Shown: positions 44,397 to 53,139, counted from the stretch's first letter. The stretch: 64,000 nt of DNA from Cupriavidus cauae (GCF_008632125.1 NZ_VWRN01000017.1:62001-126000); one strand, 5' to 3'. Notes: a model not told the origin generated them from the letters alone. Program-made: numbers and translations.

Positions 44397-45599
44397 TCAG
44401 CCTTGCGCGGGGTCGCGATCGCCCCGTGCCGTCAACATCAGAAGAACCGATTGCGATGCATCGATGCGCCCATCGGCGCGCAGCATTTGCGCCGCGGCGA
44501 GCCCTGCCCCGGCGCACAGCTCGACCCAGAATCCTGCCGAGGCCAGCGCTGCGGTGCCGGCGCGGGCGGCATCGTCACCCACGACCACCGCGCCGCCGCC
44601 AGAGCGCGTCACCGCGAGGACCTGCTGCGCGGTCACCGTCGATCCCGCCGTGGAGAACTGCTGCGTGGCGCCATAGAAATCGCCTTGCTGCGGCTCGCCG
44701 GCCAGCACGCGCCACAGCCGCGGAAACGGCTCGACCGCCCAGAGCTGCGGCACGCGGGCCAGCCGCCGTGCCGCCACCAGATCGCGCAGCGCGCTATAGA
44801 TGCCCCACAGCAGGTCCCCGCGCGCGGTCGGCACGATGACATGGTCCGGCTCGCAACCCTGGTGCACCCATTCGAGTGCCGCAGCGCGATAGCCCTCCAC
44901 GCCGAACACCGGGCTGCCCACCGCGGGAATGCTGTAGTTGGTCAGCGGGAACGCGCCATCGTCGCGGACGCGTTGGCGCACATGCTGCCACCGCGCATGG
45001 CCGGTCTCGCAAACGATACGTTTCGCGCCGTAGTAGCGCAGCGCCGCATCGAAGATCGGCGGCAGGTCCCGATAGGTCGCCACCTCGCACGCCAGGCCGG
45101 CCGCCGCGCAATAGGCCGCGGCGGATACCGCCGCGTTGCCGCTGGAGGCCAGCACCACTTCGCTCGCGCCGATCGCCAGCGCGCGGCTCACGGCCTGGGC
45201 CGACATGCGGTCCTTGTGCGAACCGGTCGGGTTCGCGCCCTCGTTCTTGATCCATACCGAGGCGACGCCAGCCAGCTCGGCGAGCGCCGGCACCGGAAGA
45301 CAAGGCGTGTCGCCCTCGCCCAGCGTCACGCCGTTCAGATACGGCAGGCAGTGCCCCCAGCGATAACCTGCGCTTTTTGGTGCAAAATCGAAGGCTCGCG
45401 CGTCGTAGACCGCTTCGACACTGCTGGGTCGGCCCCGGCTGTGACAAGCCGGGCAGCCTTCCGGAAGATCGGAAACGGGATAGATCGCCTCGCAACTGAT
45501 GCATTGCAGCGCGTGCAGTGCCGGGTTGAGAGTCGGGTTGATGGCCGAAAGCGGCTTCGATGAACGGTCGAGAGGCATGGCGAAAGACGACGATTGCAT
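44397..45599 (-). CDS. threonine synthase-like PLP enzyme
   Basis: A 400-aa PLP-fold type II enzyme. The N-terminus has a zinc-ribbon-like CISCEAIYPVSDLPEGCPAC, then LGEGDTPCLPVPAL, the PLP Lys in PTGSHKDRMSAQAV, SSGNAAVSAAAYCAAAG for phosphate binding, and the C-terminal GDD-like VVGDDAARAGTAAL. Type I/II threonine synthases replace phosphate by OH in O-phosphohomoserine. In this genomic setting, next to LysR and Bug genes and away from thr genes, it may instead catalyse an amino-acid lyase reaction such as diaminopropionate or threonine dehydration. The start codon at 45599 lacks a ribosome site, and one at 45578 is possible. It is divergent from LysR 45680. Confidence 0.85.
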   Translation of the reverse strand: MQSSSFAMPLDRSSKPLSAINPTLNPALHALQCISCEAIYPVSDLPEGCPACHSRGRPSSVEAVYDARAFDFAPKSAGYRWGHCLPYLNGVTLGEGDTPCLPVPALAELAGVASVWIKNEGANPTGSHKDRMSAQAVSRALAIGASEVVLASSGNAAVSAAAYCAAAGLACEVATYRDLPPIFDAALRYYGAKRIVCETGHARWQHVRQRVRDDGAFPLTNYSIPAVGSPVFGVEGYRAAALEWVHQGCEPDHVIVPTARGDLLWGIYSALRDLVAARRLARVPQLWAVEPFPRLWRVLAGEPQQGDFYGATQQFSTAGSTVTAQQVLAVTRSGGGAVVVGDDAARAGTAALASAGFWVELCAGAGLAAAQMLRADGRIDASQSVLLMLTARGDRDPAQG

Positions 45600-45655
45600 G
45601 AGGCGAAGTCTACGGCCCGGCACGCCGTTGCGATCAAAGCCATTGCAGCTTTTCA

Positions 45656-45670
45656 ATAAGACGAACTTAT
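45656..45670. promoter_or_regulatory. candidate LysR operator
   Basis: ATAAG, acgaa, CTTAT: a perfect 5-bp inverted repeat with the T-N11-A type spacing, between the LysR gene at 45680 and the divergent PLP enzyme gene. Confidence 0.5.
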
Positions 45671-45679
45671 AGGCTCCCT

Positions 45680-46609
45680 ATGAAAGAGGCGGCAACAGGC
45701 GCTGGCGAACCGTCCATCAGCGCCCGGCAGATCGAGGTATTCCGCATGGTCATGCGCCTCGGCTCCGCGCGCCGCGCCGCCGAGGCACTGCATATCAGCC
45801 AGCCGGCGGTGACGCAGATCGTCCTGCAACTGGAGAAGATTGCGCAGCTGCGCCTGTTCGACCGCAGCAAGGGCCGCATGGTCCCGACCGCCGAGGCCGC
45901 CGCGCTGATGGACGAAGTCGAACGCGTCTATATCGGCCTCGACGCCGTGCAGCGCAAGATCGACCTGCTTCGCCAGCACGAGGACACCATGCTGCGCGTC
46001 GGCGCGCTGCACGCCATGGCCGCCAGCGTGATGCCGATGGCGGTGGCGAGCTTCTCCCACAGCTATCCGCGCAGCCATTGCCGATTGGAGGTAGACAGCT
46101 CGCGCGCGCTGCGCGAACGCCTGCTGCAACGCGAGCTCGATCTGGCCTTCATGGGCGACGAGGTCGACACCAGCGGCCTGACCGCCTCGGAGTTCTATGC
46201 CGTGCCGGCGGTCTGCATCGTGCCCGCGACGCATCCATTCGCCGCTCGCGCCAAAGTCGGCGTCGCGGACCTGGCCGACGCCCCGCTGATCGGCCTCGAC
46301 GCCGCGGACCCGGCCCAACGACAACTGGAAGCCGCCTTTGCCGAGCGCCAGATCGCGCCACGCTTCGTCGCAACGACGCCGTACAGCCATACGCAATGCG
46401 CGCTGGTGCTGGCCGGCGCGGGTCTCGCAATCACCAATCCGCTTGTCGCACGGACCTATCTGGCGCTTGGGCTCCGCAGTATTCCGTTCGCCGGCGCGGT
46501 CCGATTCCGGGCGATCCTGGCGTTTCACCCGGGGCGCGGCCAGTCATCGGCGGCCCAGCATTTCGTCAGTCTTTGCCGGCAGGGGGTCAGGGATTTGGTG
46601 CAGCGATAG
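45680..46609 (+). CDS. LysR-family transcriptional regulator
   Basis: A 309-aa regulator: helix-turn-helix in LGSARRAAEALHISQPAVTQIVLQLEK (about residues 28-55) and an effector domain to the end. It is divergent from the threonine-synthase-like gene, so it probably controls that gene and its Bug partner through the shared 80-bp promoter. Its last 23 bp overlap the 3' end of the VOC gene on the opposite strand. Confidence 0.93.
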   Translation: MKEAATGAGEPSISARQIEVFRMVMRLGSARRAAEALHISQPAVTQIVLQLEKIAQLRLFDRSKGRMVPTAEAAALMDEVERVYIGLDAVQRKIDLLRQHEDTMLRVGALHAMAASVMPMAVASFSHSYPRSHCRLEVDSSRALRERLLQRELDLAFMGDEVDTSGLTASEFYAVPAVCIVPATHPFAARAKVGVADLADAPLIGLDAADPAQRQLEAAFAERQIAPRFVATTPYSHTQCALVLAGAGLAITNPLVARTYLALGLRSIPFAGAVRFRAILAFHPGRGQSSAAQHFVSLCRQGVRDLVQR

Positions 46610-47054
46610 GCTTAGCTTCGGCTGCGGGGTCGGCTTCGGGCTCGTGGCAAACGACTTCGATGTTGTGGCCGTCCGGGCCGATGACGAAGGCTGCGTAGTA
46701 GTTAGGGTGGTAGTGCGGGCGGAGACCGGGGGCGCCGTTGTCTTTGGCGCCTGCCTGGAGCGCTGCGCGATAGAAGGCTTCGACTTGTTGGCGTGTTTCG
46801 GCTTTGAATGCGAGGTGGAGATGCGCTGGTTTTTTTTTGTTGGTTTGGAAGAGGCAGAGGGAGGGCTGGCCTGGAGGGCAAATTTCGACGCCGTAGGACG
46901 GTGAGCGGTCCGAGGCTACGGCTACGCGGAAGGGTTCGAGGGCTCTTACGAAGAAGGCTTTGCTGGCGGCGTAGCTGATGACGCCGAGTTTTATGTAGTC
47001 GAATCGGCGGCACGGACACGAAAAACGTGAACTCTGACTTGCCGAAATCCTCAT
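46587..47054 (-). CDS. VOC family protein with displaced start
   Basis: A 155-aa ORF holding one glyoxalase/bleomycin-resistance (VOC) domain: FDYIKLGVISYAASKAFF, GLRPHYHPNYYAAFVIGPDGHNIEVVC. In relatives the protein starts with Met just before FDYIKLG. Here that codon is CGA and the only in-frame start is an upstream ATG at 47054 that adds about 23 unrelated residues. The gene may be decaying or using the new start. A Pro/Ala-rich C-terminal tail overlaps the LysR 3' end. A degraded copy lies at 50432-50803. Confidence 0.7.
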   Translation of the reverse strand: MRISASQSSRFSCPCRRFDYIKLGVISYAASKAFFVRALEPFRVAVASDRSPSYGVEICPPGQPSLCLFQTNKKKPAHLHLAFKAETRQQVEAFYRAALQAGAKDNGAPGLRPHYHPNYYAAFVIGPDGHNIEVVCHEPEADPAAEAKPIAAPNP

Positions 47055-47202
47055 ACTGCAACGCTCTCATTTCCCTCTATGGACACGGCCGGCGAAATGA
47101 TGCCGCTCCGCAGATCGCCGGCATCCATTCTTGCAAATTTCACCAGCCCTTTCCACTATTAAATCACCCAATTTAAACCGGCATATTTTCGAAATCTTCG
47201 CC

Positions 47203-47766
47203 TTACGGTACTGTTACCAATTGAGGGATCTGAATATACTGCCTGGTGTTGCAACTCCAACGTAGCGCGGAATAACCAGCGATAAGCCGGTGCCCAACCC
47301 ATCGAGGGTCGGTCAAAGGAGTTTGATTTGGCTTGTTAGCCAGCAACAACCTGCCCATCAGCTCGATCCACTCTATCTCAGTAATAAGAGTAGCGGCATA
47401 TCCGTGAAAGGAGCGCCCACTGTCGAACCACAGTATGCTATCTACAATCTTCTGACCAAGAAATTCCTTAAGCTTAGGCAACTGCGCACGGCTCCGCGTT
47501 GCAAAATCTACCATTGGAATATGTAGCGTCTTCCCTTCCAAAATTACATTGGAATGAAGCGCCAGCTCCACTTTGGGAGGCAACCCCGCGAGCACCGACT
47601 CAAGCCAAGCGTAGGTTACTTCTGATATCTTCACACTGAATGATTGCCGTTTATCGTCGATACTCTGTGGCTGGTATTCGTACACACTAAAAGTGCACGA
47701 CACTGCGTCGCCATAGTGTTGCCTAAGCTGCTTCAGTACCAATAGCGGATGGGCATCAAAGTTCAT
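47203..47766 (-). CDS. small protein with primase-fold-like motifs, coupled to dGTPase
   Basis: A 187-aa protein with no close family that I can name with certainty. Three elements fit the archaeo-eukaryotic primase (AEP) fold: LHIPMVDF (single Asp87 where AEPs have hhhDhD), SGRSFHGY (sxH motif II, His121) and TDPRWVGHRLIAGYSALR (Asp153 and the R-L-x-G pattern of motif III). It may therefore be a reduced primase-like nucleotide binder (inference). The ATG overlaps the stop of the dGTPase-like gene by four bases (ATGA), so the two are translationally coupled. The coding sequence is lower in GC than the flanks, suggesting horizontal transfer. Confidence 0.65.
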   Translation of the reverse strand: MNFDAHPLLVLKQLRQHYGDAVSCTFSVYEYQPQSIDDKRQSFSVKISEVTYAWLESVLAGLPPKVELALHSNVILEGKTLHIPMVDFATRSRAQLPKLKEFLGQKIVDSILWFDSGRSFHGYAATLITEIEWIELMGRLLLANKPNQTPLTDPRWVGHRLIAGYSALRWSCNTRQYIQIPQLVTVP

Positions 47767-49211
47767 CCATTTCCCTCACCAACTCGAATTCCGGAAAGCA
47801 ATTGGAAAGTCTTCAACGCAAAATTATCCGTCATTCCACAGATATAGTCTAAAATCAAATGAGCACGAGCATGCCATTCTGCGATTGCCTCGGTATTTCC
47901 GTGAGGGATCGCTCGATATGCTCGCAGTGCGGCGTCTGGCAGCATGTGGGCGAGTCGCATTTCCAAATCGAGATGATGCCGCTTACAGAACTCCACGTCA
48001 TCCTCAAGAACTGCTTTCGCCTGTTCAGCCGGTAGCCGCAAAATGCGTGCAAAATTCTCCAGAAGCCCATAGACAACGGCATTCCCTGCGAGCTCGACGT
48101 GCTCAGCTTCCGGAGAACTGTATACTCGTCGTGCGACGTTTTTTCGAATGGCGGAGAATAGCCGCTCGAGTGCGCATTTTGGCTCGATGAGTTCAACATG
48201 TTCTCCCGCACAGATTGCGTCATGATGCTCGACAAATCGCTGGGCGACGTGCTGAACTGCATGATTGAAAACTCGCGTTCTAACCTGGACAAATTTTGAC
48301 AGCCTACCGTCCTCCAAGGAGGCAAGCAAGGACTGCAGTTCTGCGTTTAACGGGTCCGTACCAACTGTCTCGGCCGCGGTGCTATGAACGGCGCAAATGA
48401 ATTCATCGAAGGTGATTAATCGCTTTTCAATCCCATCCTCGATATCGCTGAGGCAGTATGCGATATCATCAGCTGCTTCCATCAACGCCGCCAGCGGGAA
48501 TCGCTGCCACGCTCCAAGCGAAAACACAGCACGGATTTTATCGACAATATCCGCTTCTGTGTTGAAATAACCCGGTTTTTTGCATATTCTCAGTTCGCCA
48601 TTAACATCTTGAGGTAGCGTTACATATTTTAGGTAGCTAGCAAGTTGACTAAAAGTCAGATTCAATCCGGTCGTGCCATCCTCCCCTTGAAGCCGGGTGA
48701 TAATTCGAAAACCCTGTGCGTTGCCATCGAACCGGAGAAAATCCTGGTATTCGCCGTCAAAGTAAGCTTCCTTCTCCGATAAACCTGTAGCCTCACAAAA
48801 AGCCTTTCGCCCCGCACCACCAAACCAAGCACGAATAGCGGCTTCGCCGAAATGCCCGAATGGCGGGTTCCCAATGTCGTGCAGAAGGCACGCATTCTCC
48901 ACCAAGGTAACGAATGCCGATTGACGGTCCAGGAGGCCAATCTCACTCAGCTTACTACCCTTCTCGAACCGGGAAAGCACCTCTTGCGCAATGTAGCGTC
49001 CGATGTGTGCGACTTCCAGCGAATGGGTCAAGCGGCTGCGGACAGCTGCATTCCCCTCAAGGGAAAAAACTTGTGCCTTGTTTTGCAACCGACGAAATGG
49101 ACTTGAGAACAGAATCCGTCCACGGTCGCTCTCTATCGCCTGGTTTACGCTGGCGAATGTTCGACTACTTTGTTGTGCCCGTTCCTCGGTAATCCAGCGG
49201 GAATATGTCAT
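47763..49211 (-). CDS. dGTPase-like HD-domain triphosphohydrolase
   Basis: A 482-aa HD-superfamily enzyme resembling E. coli Dgt, which hydrolyses dGTP to deoxyguanosine and triphosphate. Landmarks: RGRILFSSPFRRLQNKAQVF, THSLEVAHIGR (His63), LLHDIGNPPFGHFGE (His111-Asp112) and the downstream MEAADDIAYCLSDIEDG with the metal-binding Asp. Full length for the Dgt class. I placed the start at the ATG at 49211, where homology begins. It is low in GC and coupled to the primase-like gene. dGTPases are known to defend against phages by draining dNTPs (established for the family), making a defence role likely but unproven here. Confidence 0.9.
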   Translation of the reverse strand: MTYSRWITEERAQQSSRTFASVNQAIESDRGRILFSSPFRRLQNKAQVFSLEGNAAVRSRLTHSLEVAHIGRYIAQEVLSRFEKGSKLSEIGLLDRQSAFVTLVENACLLHDIGNPPFGHFGEAAIRAWFGGAGRKAFCEATGLSEKEAYFDGEYQDFLRFDGNAQGFRIITRLQGEDGTTGLNLTFSQLASYLKYVTLPQDVNGELRICKKPGYFNTEADIVDKIRAVFSLGAWQRFPLAALMEAADDIAYCLSDIEDGIEKRLITFDEFICAVHSTAAETVGTDPLNAELQSLLASLEDGRLSKFVQVRTRVFNHAVQHVAQRFVEHHDAICAGEHVELIEPKCALERLFSAIRKNVARRVYSSPEAEHVELAGNAVVYGLLENFARILRLPAEQAKAVLEDDVEFCKRHHLDLEMRLAHMLPDAALRAYRAIPHGNTEAIAEWHARAHLILDYICGMTDNFALKTFQLLSGIRVGEGNG

Positions 49212-49491
49212 TCTAGTTTCTCTTGTTTTAGTCTGGAGTGGCAATTGTAACGGATTGCATCCGCCGCTCCAATACAATCCCCCGGTAGCTATCGATCTTT
49301 TTTTGACAGCGCTCGGTGTGCCATGATAATGGCTCCGCAACCTCAGCCAATAGCAGTTTTCCATAGCGTCTGCTTTCGCATCCCTCGATATCGCGGTAAC
49401 GGGACCTTGAATATCACGCAGGAGGAGGCAGTGTTGGGGCAGTCCCTACCCATGCAGCATCATGATCGCCCAGCCAATCCGAGTACCGCAA

Positions 49492-49640
49492 TGCAAATAC
49501 TTTTAGACGCGGACGCTTGCCCGGCTGTCGTTAAGGAGATGCTGTATCGCACAGCCCAATGAGTCGAAGTGGGAATCACGTTGGCGCCCAAGCAGTACAC
49601 GCGCACGCCACCTTCCCGCCAAGCAGGTGATAAAGGTTCG
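49492..49640 (+). pseudogene. decayed YaiI/YqxD (DUF188) fragment
   Basis: MQILLDADACPAVVKEMLYRTAQ matches the N-terminus of the YaiI/YqxD family. An in-frame TGA follows at 49560, after which VEVGITL and YTRTPPSR are still recognisable, then similarity fades. It is a remnant. Confidence 0.75.
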
Positions 49641-49842
49641 CACCTCAGACATCGAGCACCAGGCCTACACCATATTCGCAGCAGGATGGCAAGGCGCTCG
49701 CCGGTCAATTGGATCGATCCCTGGCACGCGACCACCTAGCCCCCTCTGACGTGCACGTGTCATAAGGAGAATGCCCCGATAAACGGTGCACCAGCCGAAC
49801 TCCGATCGTTGACCAACAATCTTGATGGCCGAATTGCTGCAA

Positions 49843-49945
49843 TGCTAGGCAAGCAATGTCGATGCATTAGCCAGCGAAAGCTGTCATACGCGACTTGAAT
49901 GCCATCGCGACGAGGTGATCATGCACGACCTGGTCCGGATTTGAG
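49843..49945 (-). pseudogene. decayed isochorismatase fragment 1
   Basis: This stretch matches the 3' end of the intact gene at 51361-51936, from ggcaagcaatg through tgcacgacct, at roughly 75-80% by eye. No open frame is left. Confidence 0.7.
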
Positions 49946-50189
49946 AAAGAATGATTCTCTTGCGGCAGAGCCGATAACAGGATCTGACTTAGGTGAACGT
50001 GAGCCTCCGACAGCCGATGGGCTCGTACATCACAGCACGACGAGCGACTTGTCGTCCCGTGACCTTCATCCCGCCGTCAGCGTCAGTCCATAGCCGGACG
50101 GCGAGCACCAGTCGACTCATGGAGGGAGGCCACTCCTCAGCCATCAAACTGCATACTGCTGCTTTGTTTAATGGCCTCCGCGACGTCTG

Positions 50190-50398
50190 GTCAGCCAGCG
50201 TAAGCACCATCGCACGCTCCTCGACCCTGTCGGAAGGCGCTGATCGTGCACGACCGGATCCGGTCGAAGCCGCAATCTTTGACCGTGAACAGGCGGAAAT
50301 CCCCACCGCTCCCGCACGCGACTGAAGACAGCTCACGCCGGTCGACGCAATGCCGACCACGATCAGCGTATCGATACCTCGCGCGGATAGTGCGGCTA
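50190..50398 (-). pseudogene. decayed isochorismatase fragment 2
   Basis: This stretch matches the same 3' part of the intact gene plus the next ~100 bp (SARGIDTL and VGIASTGV motifs remain) at about 80%. Frameshifts break it. It is separate from fragment 1, so two copies decayed here. Confidence 0.75.
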
Positions 50399-50431
50399 GC
50401 AGTTCGTAAGCCTTTGTTGGCCGGTGATCAG

Positions 50432-50803
50432 AGTGATTTGGTGCAGCGGTAGCTTCAAGCTCGGGGCAAACCAGTTCAATATTGCGCCCGTCCGGACCGA
50501 TGATGAACGATGCGTATTAGTTGGCGTGGTAGTCCTGGCGTAGCCACCGGCGCGATGCCGTGCGATAAATGGGCTTCGACTTGTTGTCCTGTGTCGGTCC
50601 TGAACGCCAACTGAAGATGAGCTGGATTCTTGTTGGTTTGGAACAGGCATAGGGGAGGCTAGCCTGGTCGGCAAACCTCAACGCCGGACGACGGTGACCC
50701 TCAGAGGCTATGGCTTCGGCTACGCCGAGCGCTCTAGTGCCTTCAGGAAGGACGCCCTGCTCGCGGCATAGTAGGTGGCGCCGAAATTTTACGTGTCGAG
50801 CAT
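50432..50803 (-). pseudogene. decayed VOC-family gene copy
   Basis: It is homologous to 46587-47054 along its length, including the 3' end that overlaps the LysR gene there. The reading frame starts MLDT then stop, and several other stops interrupt it. This copy retains an ATG at the position lost in the other copy. Confidence 0.8.
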
Positions 50804-50845
50804 GGGGGCTCTCCCGAAGAAGGTGGGGTTGCGTGATGACCAGTA

Positions 50846-50875
50846 AGAAGGCCCGGCAATGCCGGGCCTTGCTTC
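50846..50875. terminator. hairpin terminator beside yggL
   Basis: AAGGCCCGGCA, TGCCGGGCCTT: an 11-bp stem with one loop base. The T-rich tail is better on the plus strand (TTGCTTCTTT) than on the minus strand, where it would end yggL. Confidence 0.6.
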
Positions 50876-50891
50876 TTTCGCGCTGCTCCGA

Positions 50892-51245
50892 TTATTCCTG
50901 GTCCACGCCATACCACGCGTCACGCAGCGGCCCGACCCGGACGTTCTCGAAATCGGCGGACGCCTGCAACCACTTTTCGACCGCTTCGCGCTGCTCGGCG
51001 CTTACCGAACCGCGAGCGGCGTTCAGCAGAACATAGGCGGACAACTGGTAATCGTCGATGGCGCCCGCCATCAGCAGTCCGTTGGCCTCGATGGCCCCTT
51101 GCAGGAACCGATCAAGCAGCGCCTCAGGATCGCCCTGGCGCGCCGACTCGGAGACATCGGCCATCACCTCGAACGCCAGCTCCTGATACTCACCGATATG
51201 GAGCTTCTTGCGTTGGCGGTGGTTGTAGCGGCGGGAAGACTTCAT
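50892..51245 (-). CDS. yggL: YggL/DUF469 family ribosome-associated protein
   Basis: A 117-aa protein of the YggL family, with RRYNHRQRKKLHIGEYQELAFEV at the N-terminus. E. coli YggL binds the 50S ribosomal subunit. Length matches the family. It stands alone between the VOC pseudogene and the isochorismatase gene. Base composition is closer to host DNA than the flanking defence genes. Confidence 0.88.
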   Translation of the reverse strand: MKSSRRYNHRQRKKLHIGEYQELAFEVMADVSESARQGDPEALLDRFLQGAIEANGLLMAGAIDDYQLSAYVLLNAARGSVSAEQREAVEKWLQASADFENVRVGPLRDAWYGVDQE

Positions 51246-51360
51246 GGGGATTCCTTTGATGCTTCATGAGAAAGGCGCAATTGTGCCAGCGTTCGCGGCC
51301 TCGTTCCCGTCCATCCTCCGAAGTTTTCACCGAACCTACCCCGATTGAGTCGCCCGAGTC

Positions 51361-51936
51361 TCAGGCAAGCAATGCCAAGGCGTCAGCCAGCGAAAGCACC
51401 GTCGTACGGGATTCAAACGCTGTCGAGAAGAGATGATCGTGCACGACCTGATCCGGGTCGTAGCAGCAATCCTTGACCGTGAACAGGCGGAAATCCGCAT
51501 CGCTCCCGTACGCGACCGAAGACAGCATCACGCCGGTCGACGCAATACCAACCATGATCAGCGTATCGATACCTTGCGCGGACAGCCGTACCTGCAGGTC
51601 AGTACCGAAGAACACGGAGGCACGGTGGGCGATGATGATCGGTTCGTCGGCACGCCGGCCGAGCTCCGGCGAAATCTGGTCCTCTACGAAAAGACCGAGT
51701 TTCTTGACGCCCTGCCCGTTCTTGTTCAACGGACTGACTTCCCGATAGCCGGGACTGAAATGGAACTTCGCGAAATAGACGCTGACGCCGTTGGCTCGCG
51801 CAGCATCGCACAGCTTGCGCGTATTTCCGAGCAAAGTAGGCGCGACCGAGGGGAACAACGCAAGAATGTCGGTCTGATAGTGCATGACCAACAGAGCGGT
51901 TTTTGCGGGAATGATTGCCGGAATCTGCATGGTCAT
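51361..51936 (-). CDS. isochorismatase-family hydrolase lacking the nucleophilic Cys
   Basis: A 191-aa cysteine-hydrolase-fold protein. LLVMHYQTDILALF carries the conserved Asp and VGIASTGVMLSS corresponds to the canonical GIATNVCVEST, but the catalytic Cys position is Val. Some members (PhzD-like) work without Cys as general acid/base hydrolases, and others are inactive. The start was set at the ATG at 51936 (MTMQIPAIIP), with an extended GTG at 52008 unlikely. It was the source, or a relative, of the two decayed fragments to its left. Confidence 0.82.
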   Translation of the reverse strand: MTMQIPAIIPAKTALLVMHYQTDILALFPSVAPTLLGNTRKLCDAARANGVSVYFAKFHFSPGYREVSPLNKNGQGVKKLGLFVEDQISPELGRRADEPIIIAHRASVFFGTDLQVRLSAQGIDTLIMVGIASTGVMLSSVAYGSDADFRLFTVKDCCYDPDQVVHDHLFSTAFESRTTVLSLADALALLA

Positions 51937-52032
51937 GTCGCGCGCATCTATGGCGCGTTCCTTGTCTTCGTTGACGATCTGCTGAATCAAACCGGGGCGC
52001 TGGCACAACGATGCACTCTACCATCGCCATCA

Positions 52033-52806
52033 TCAGCCGAAATTCGGCAGCGTTTCCCCGGCCCGCAGCGTCAGGACTCGCACGCCGTTTCGCGTGACAG
52101 CGACCGTGTGCTCGAATTGCGCGGACAGCTGGCCATCGCGCGTCACCACCGTCCAGCCATCGTCTTCGGTCCGCACGGCGTGCCCGCCTTGGTTAATCAT
52201 CGGCTCGATGGTGAACACCATGCCTTCGCGCAGTTCCAACCCTGTTCGCGGCCTTCCCCAGTGCAGGACTTCGGGCGGCTCGTGCATTTCACGCCCGATG
52301 CCATGCCCGCAATATTCCCTGACGACCGAATAGCCATGCTTCCGCGCGTGCTGCTCGATCGCGTACCCGACATCACCAAGCCTGGCGCCAGGGCGAACAG
52401 TCTGGATGCCTTTCCACATGGCTTCGTAGGTGACCTGCACGAGCCGCTTGGCCAGTGGTGACACCTCGCCAACAAGATACGTTTTACTGGAATCGGCGAT
52501 ATAGCCGTTCTTCTCCAACGTGATATCGAAGTTGACGATATCCCCGTTCTGCAGGATGTCCGACGTTGATGGAACGCCGTGGCAGACCACGTTGTTGCGA
52601 GAAGAGTTCAGCGCGTACGCATATCCGTACTGCCCTTTGCTTGCCGGGCGCGCTTGCAGCTCGTTGACGATGAAGCTGTCGACCAGGTCGTTGACCTGCA
52701 TGGTCGACATGCCGATCAGGTTCAGGCCGTCCAGATAGGCAAACACCTGCGCCAGCAACCTGCCCGACTCCGCCAGAATCGCGATTTCTTCCGGCCGCTT
52801 TCTCAT
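52033..52806 (-). CDS. map: methionine aminopeptidase type I
   Basis: A 257-aa metalloprotease removing N-terminal Met. Ligands are in VNFDITLEKNGYIADSSK (two Asp), YCGHGIGREMHEPP (His) and FTIEPMIN and the Glu near the C-terminus. It lies in one operon with the ParD-like gene, whose stop overlaps its start (ATGA). It is an extra copy beside the normal housekeeping gene that would be expected elsewhere in the genome. Such ParD-like/Map pairs are found in other Proteobacteria and suggest a specific partner relation rather than bulk N-terminal processing (inference). Confidence 0.93.
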   Translation of the reverse strand: MRKRPEEIAILAESGRLLAQVFAYLDGLNLIGMSTMQVNDLVDSFIVNELQARPASKGQYGYAYALNSSRNNVVCHGVPSTSDILQNGDIVNFDITLEKNGYIADSSKTYLVGEVSPLAKRLVQVTYEAMWKGIQTVRPGARLGDVGYAIEQHARKHGYSVVREYCGHGIGREMHEPPEVLHWGRPRTGLELREGMVFTIEPMINQGGHAVRTEDDGWTVVTRDGQLSAQFEHTVAVTRNGVRVLTLRAGETLPNFG

Positions 52807-53015
52807 GTCGAAGCGACCTTGATGCCTTGCGACACCACACCAGCCGCCCGCAATTCCCCCGCCACGATCTCATTGAAACTCTGCGTGGGATTCATTTCGC
52901 ACAGCATGCCGATCTTGATCCAGAACGCCGCTTGCGCATTGATCGACCGACATGACACGGCGCTTGCCTTGCGGATTTGATCGTGCAGATCGTCGTCGAT
53001 ATTGACTATGCCCAT
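52803..53015 (-). CDS. ParD-like antitoxin-family protein
   Basis: A 70-aa protein resembling the ParD_like family: MGIVNIDDDLHDQIRKASAVSCRSINAQAAFWIKIG, with a ribbon-helix-helix type N-terminus and a C-terminal NEIVAGELRAAG segment. It overlaps the methionine aminopeptidase start by four bases. A perfect TATATGG palindrome at 53027-53041 lies 12 bp upstream, in the position of an autoregulatory operator. No classic ParE toxin is present. Confidence 0.8.
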   Translation of the reverse strand: MGIVNIDDDLHDQIRKASAVSCRSINAQAAFWIKIGMLCEMNPTQSFNEIVAGELRAAGVVSQGIKVAST

Positions 53016-53026
53016 TGCGGTATCTC

Positions 53027-53041
53027 TATATGGTCCATATA
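53027..53041. promoter_or_regulatory. palindromic operator of the ParD-like/map unit
   Basis: TATATGG, t, CCATATA: a perfect 15-bp palindrome 12 bp before the ParD-like start, followed by a related catata half-site. Suggests repression by the ribbon-helix-helix protein. Confidence 0.6.
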
Positions 53042-53139
53042 CGAATCATATACGCAAGTCGATTTGCTGCGCAAGGGAAGATTCGCCTGCTGCGCATGCC
53101 ACAATCTTCGCCAGCCAACACAAAAACGGAGTAGACGCG

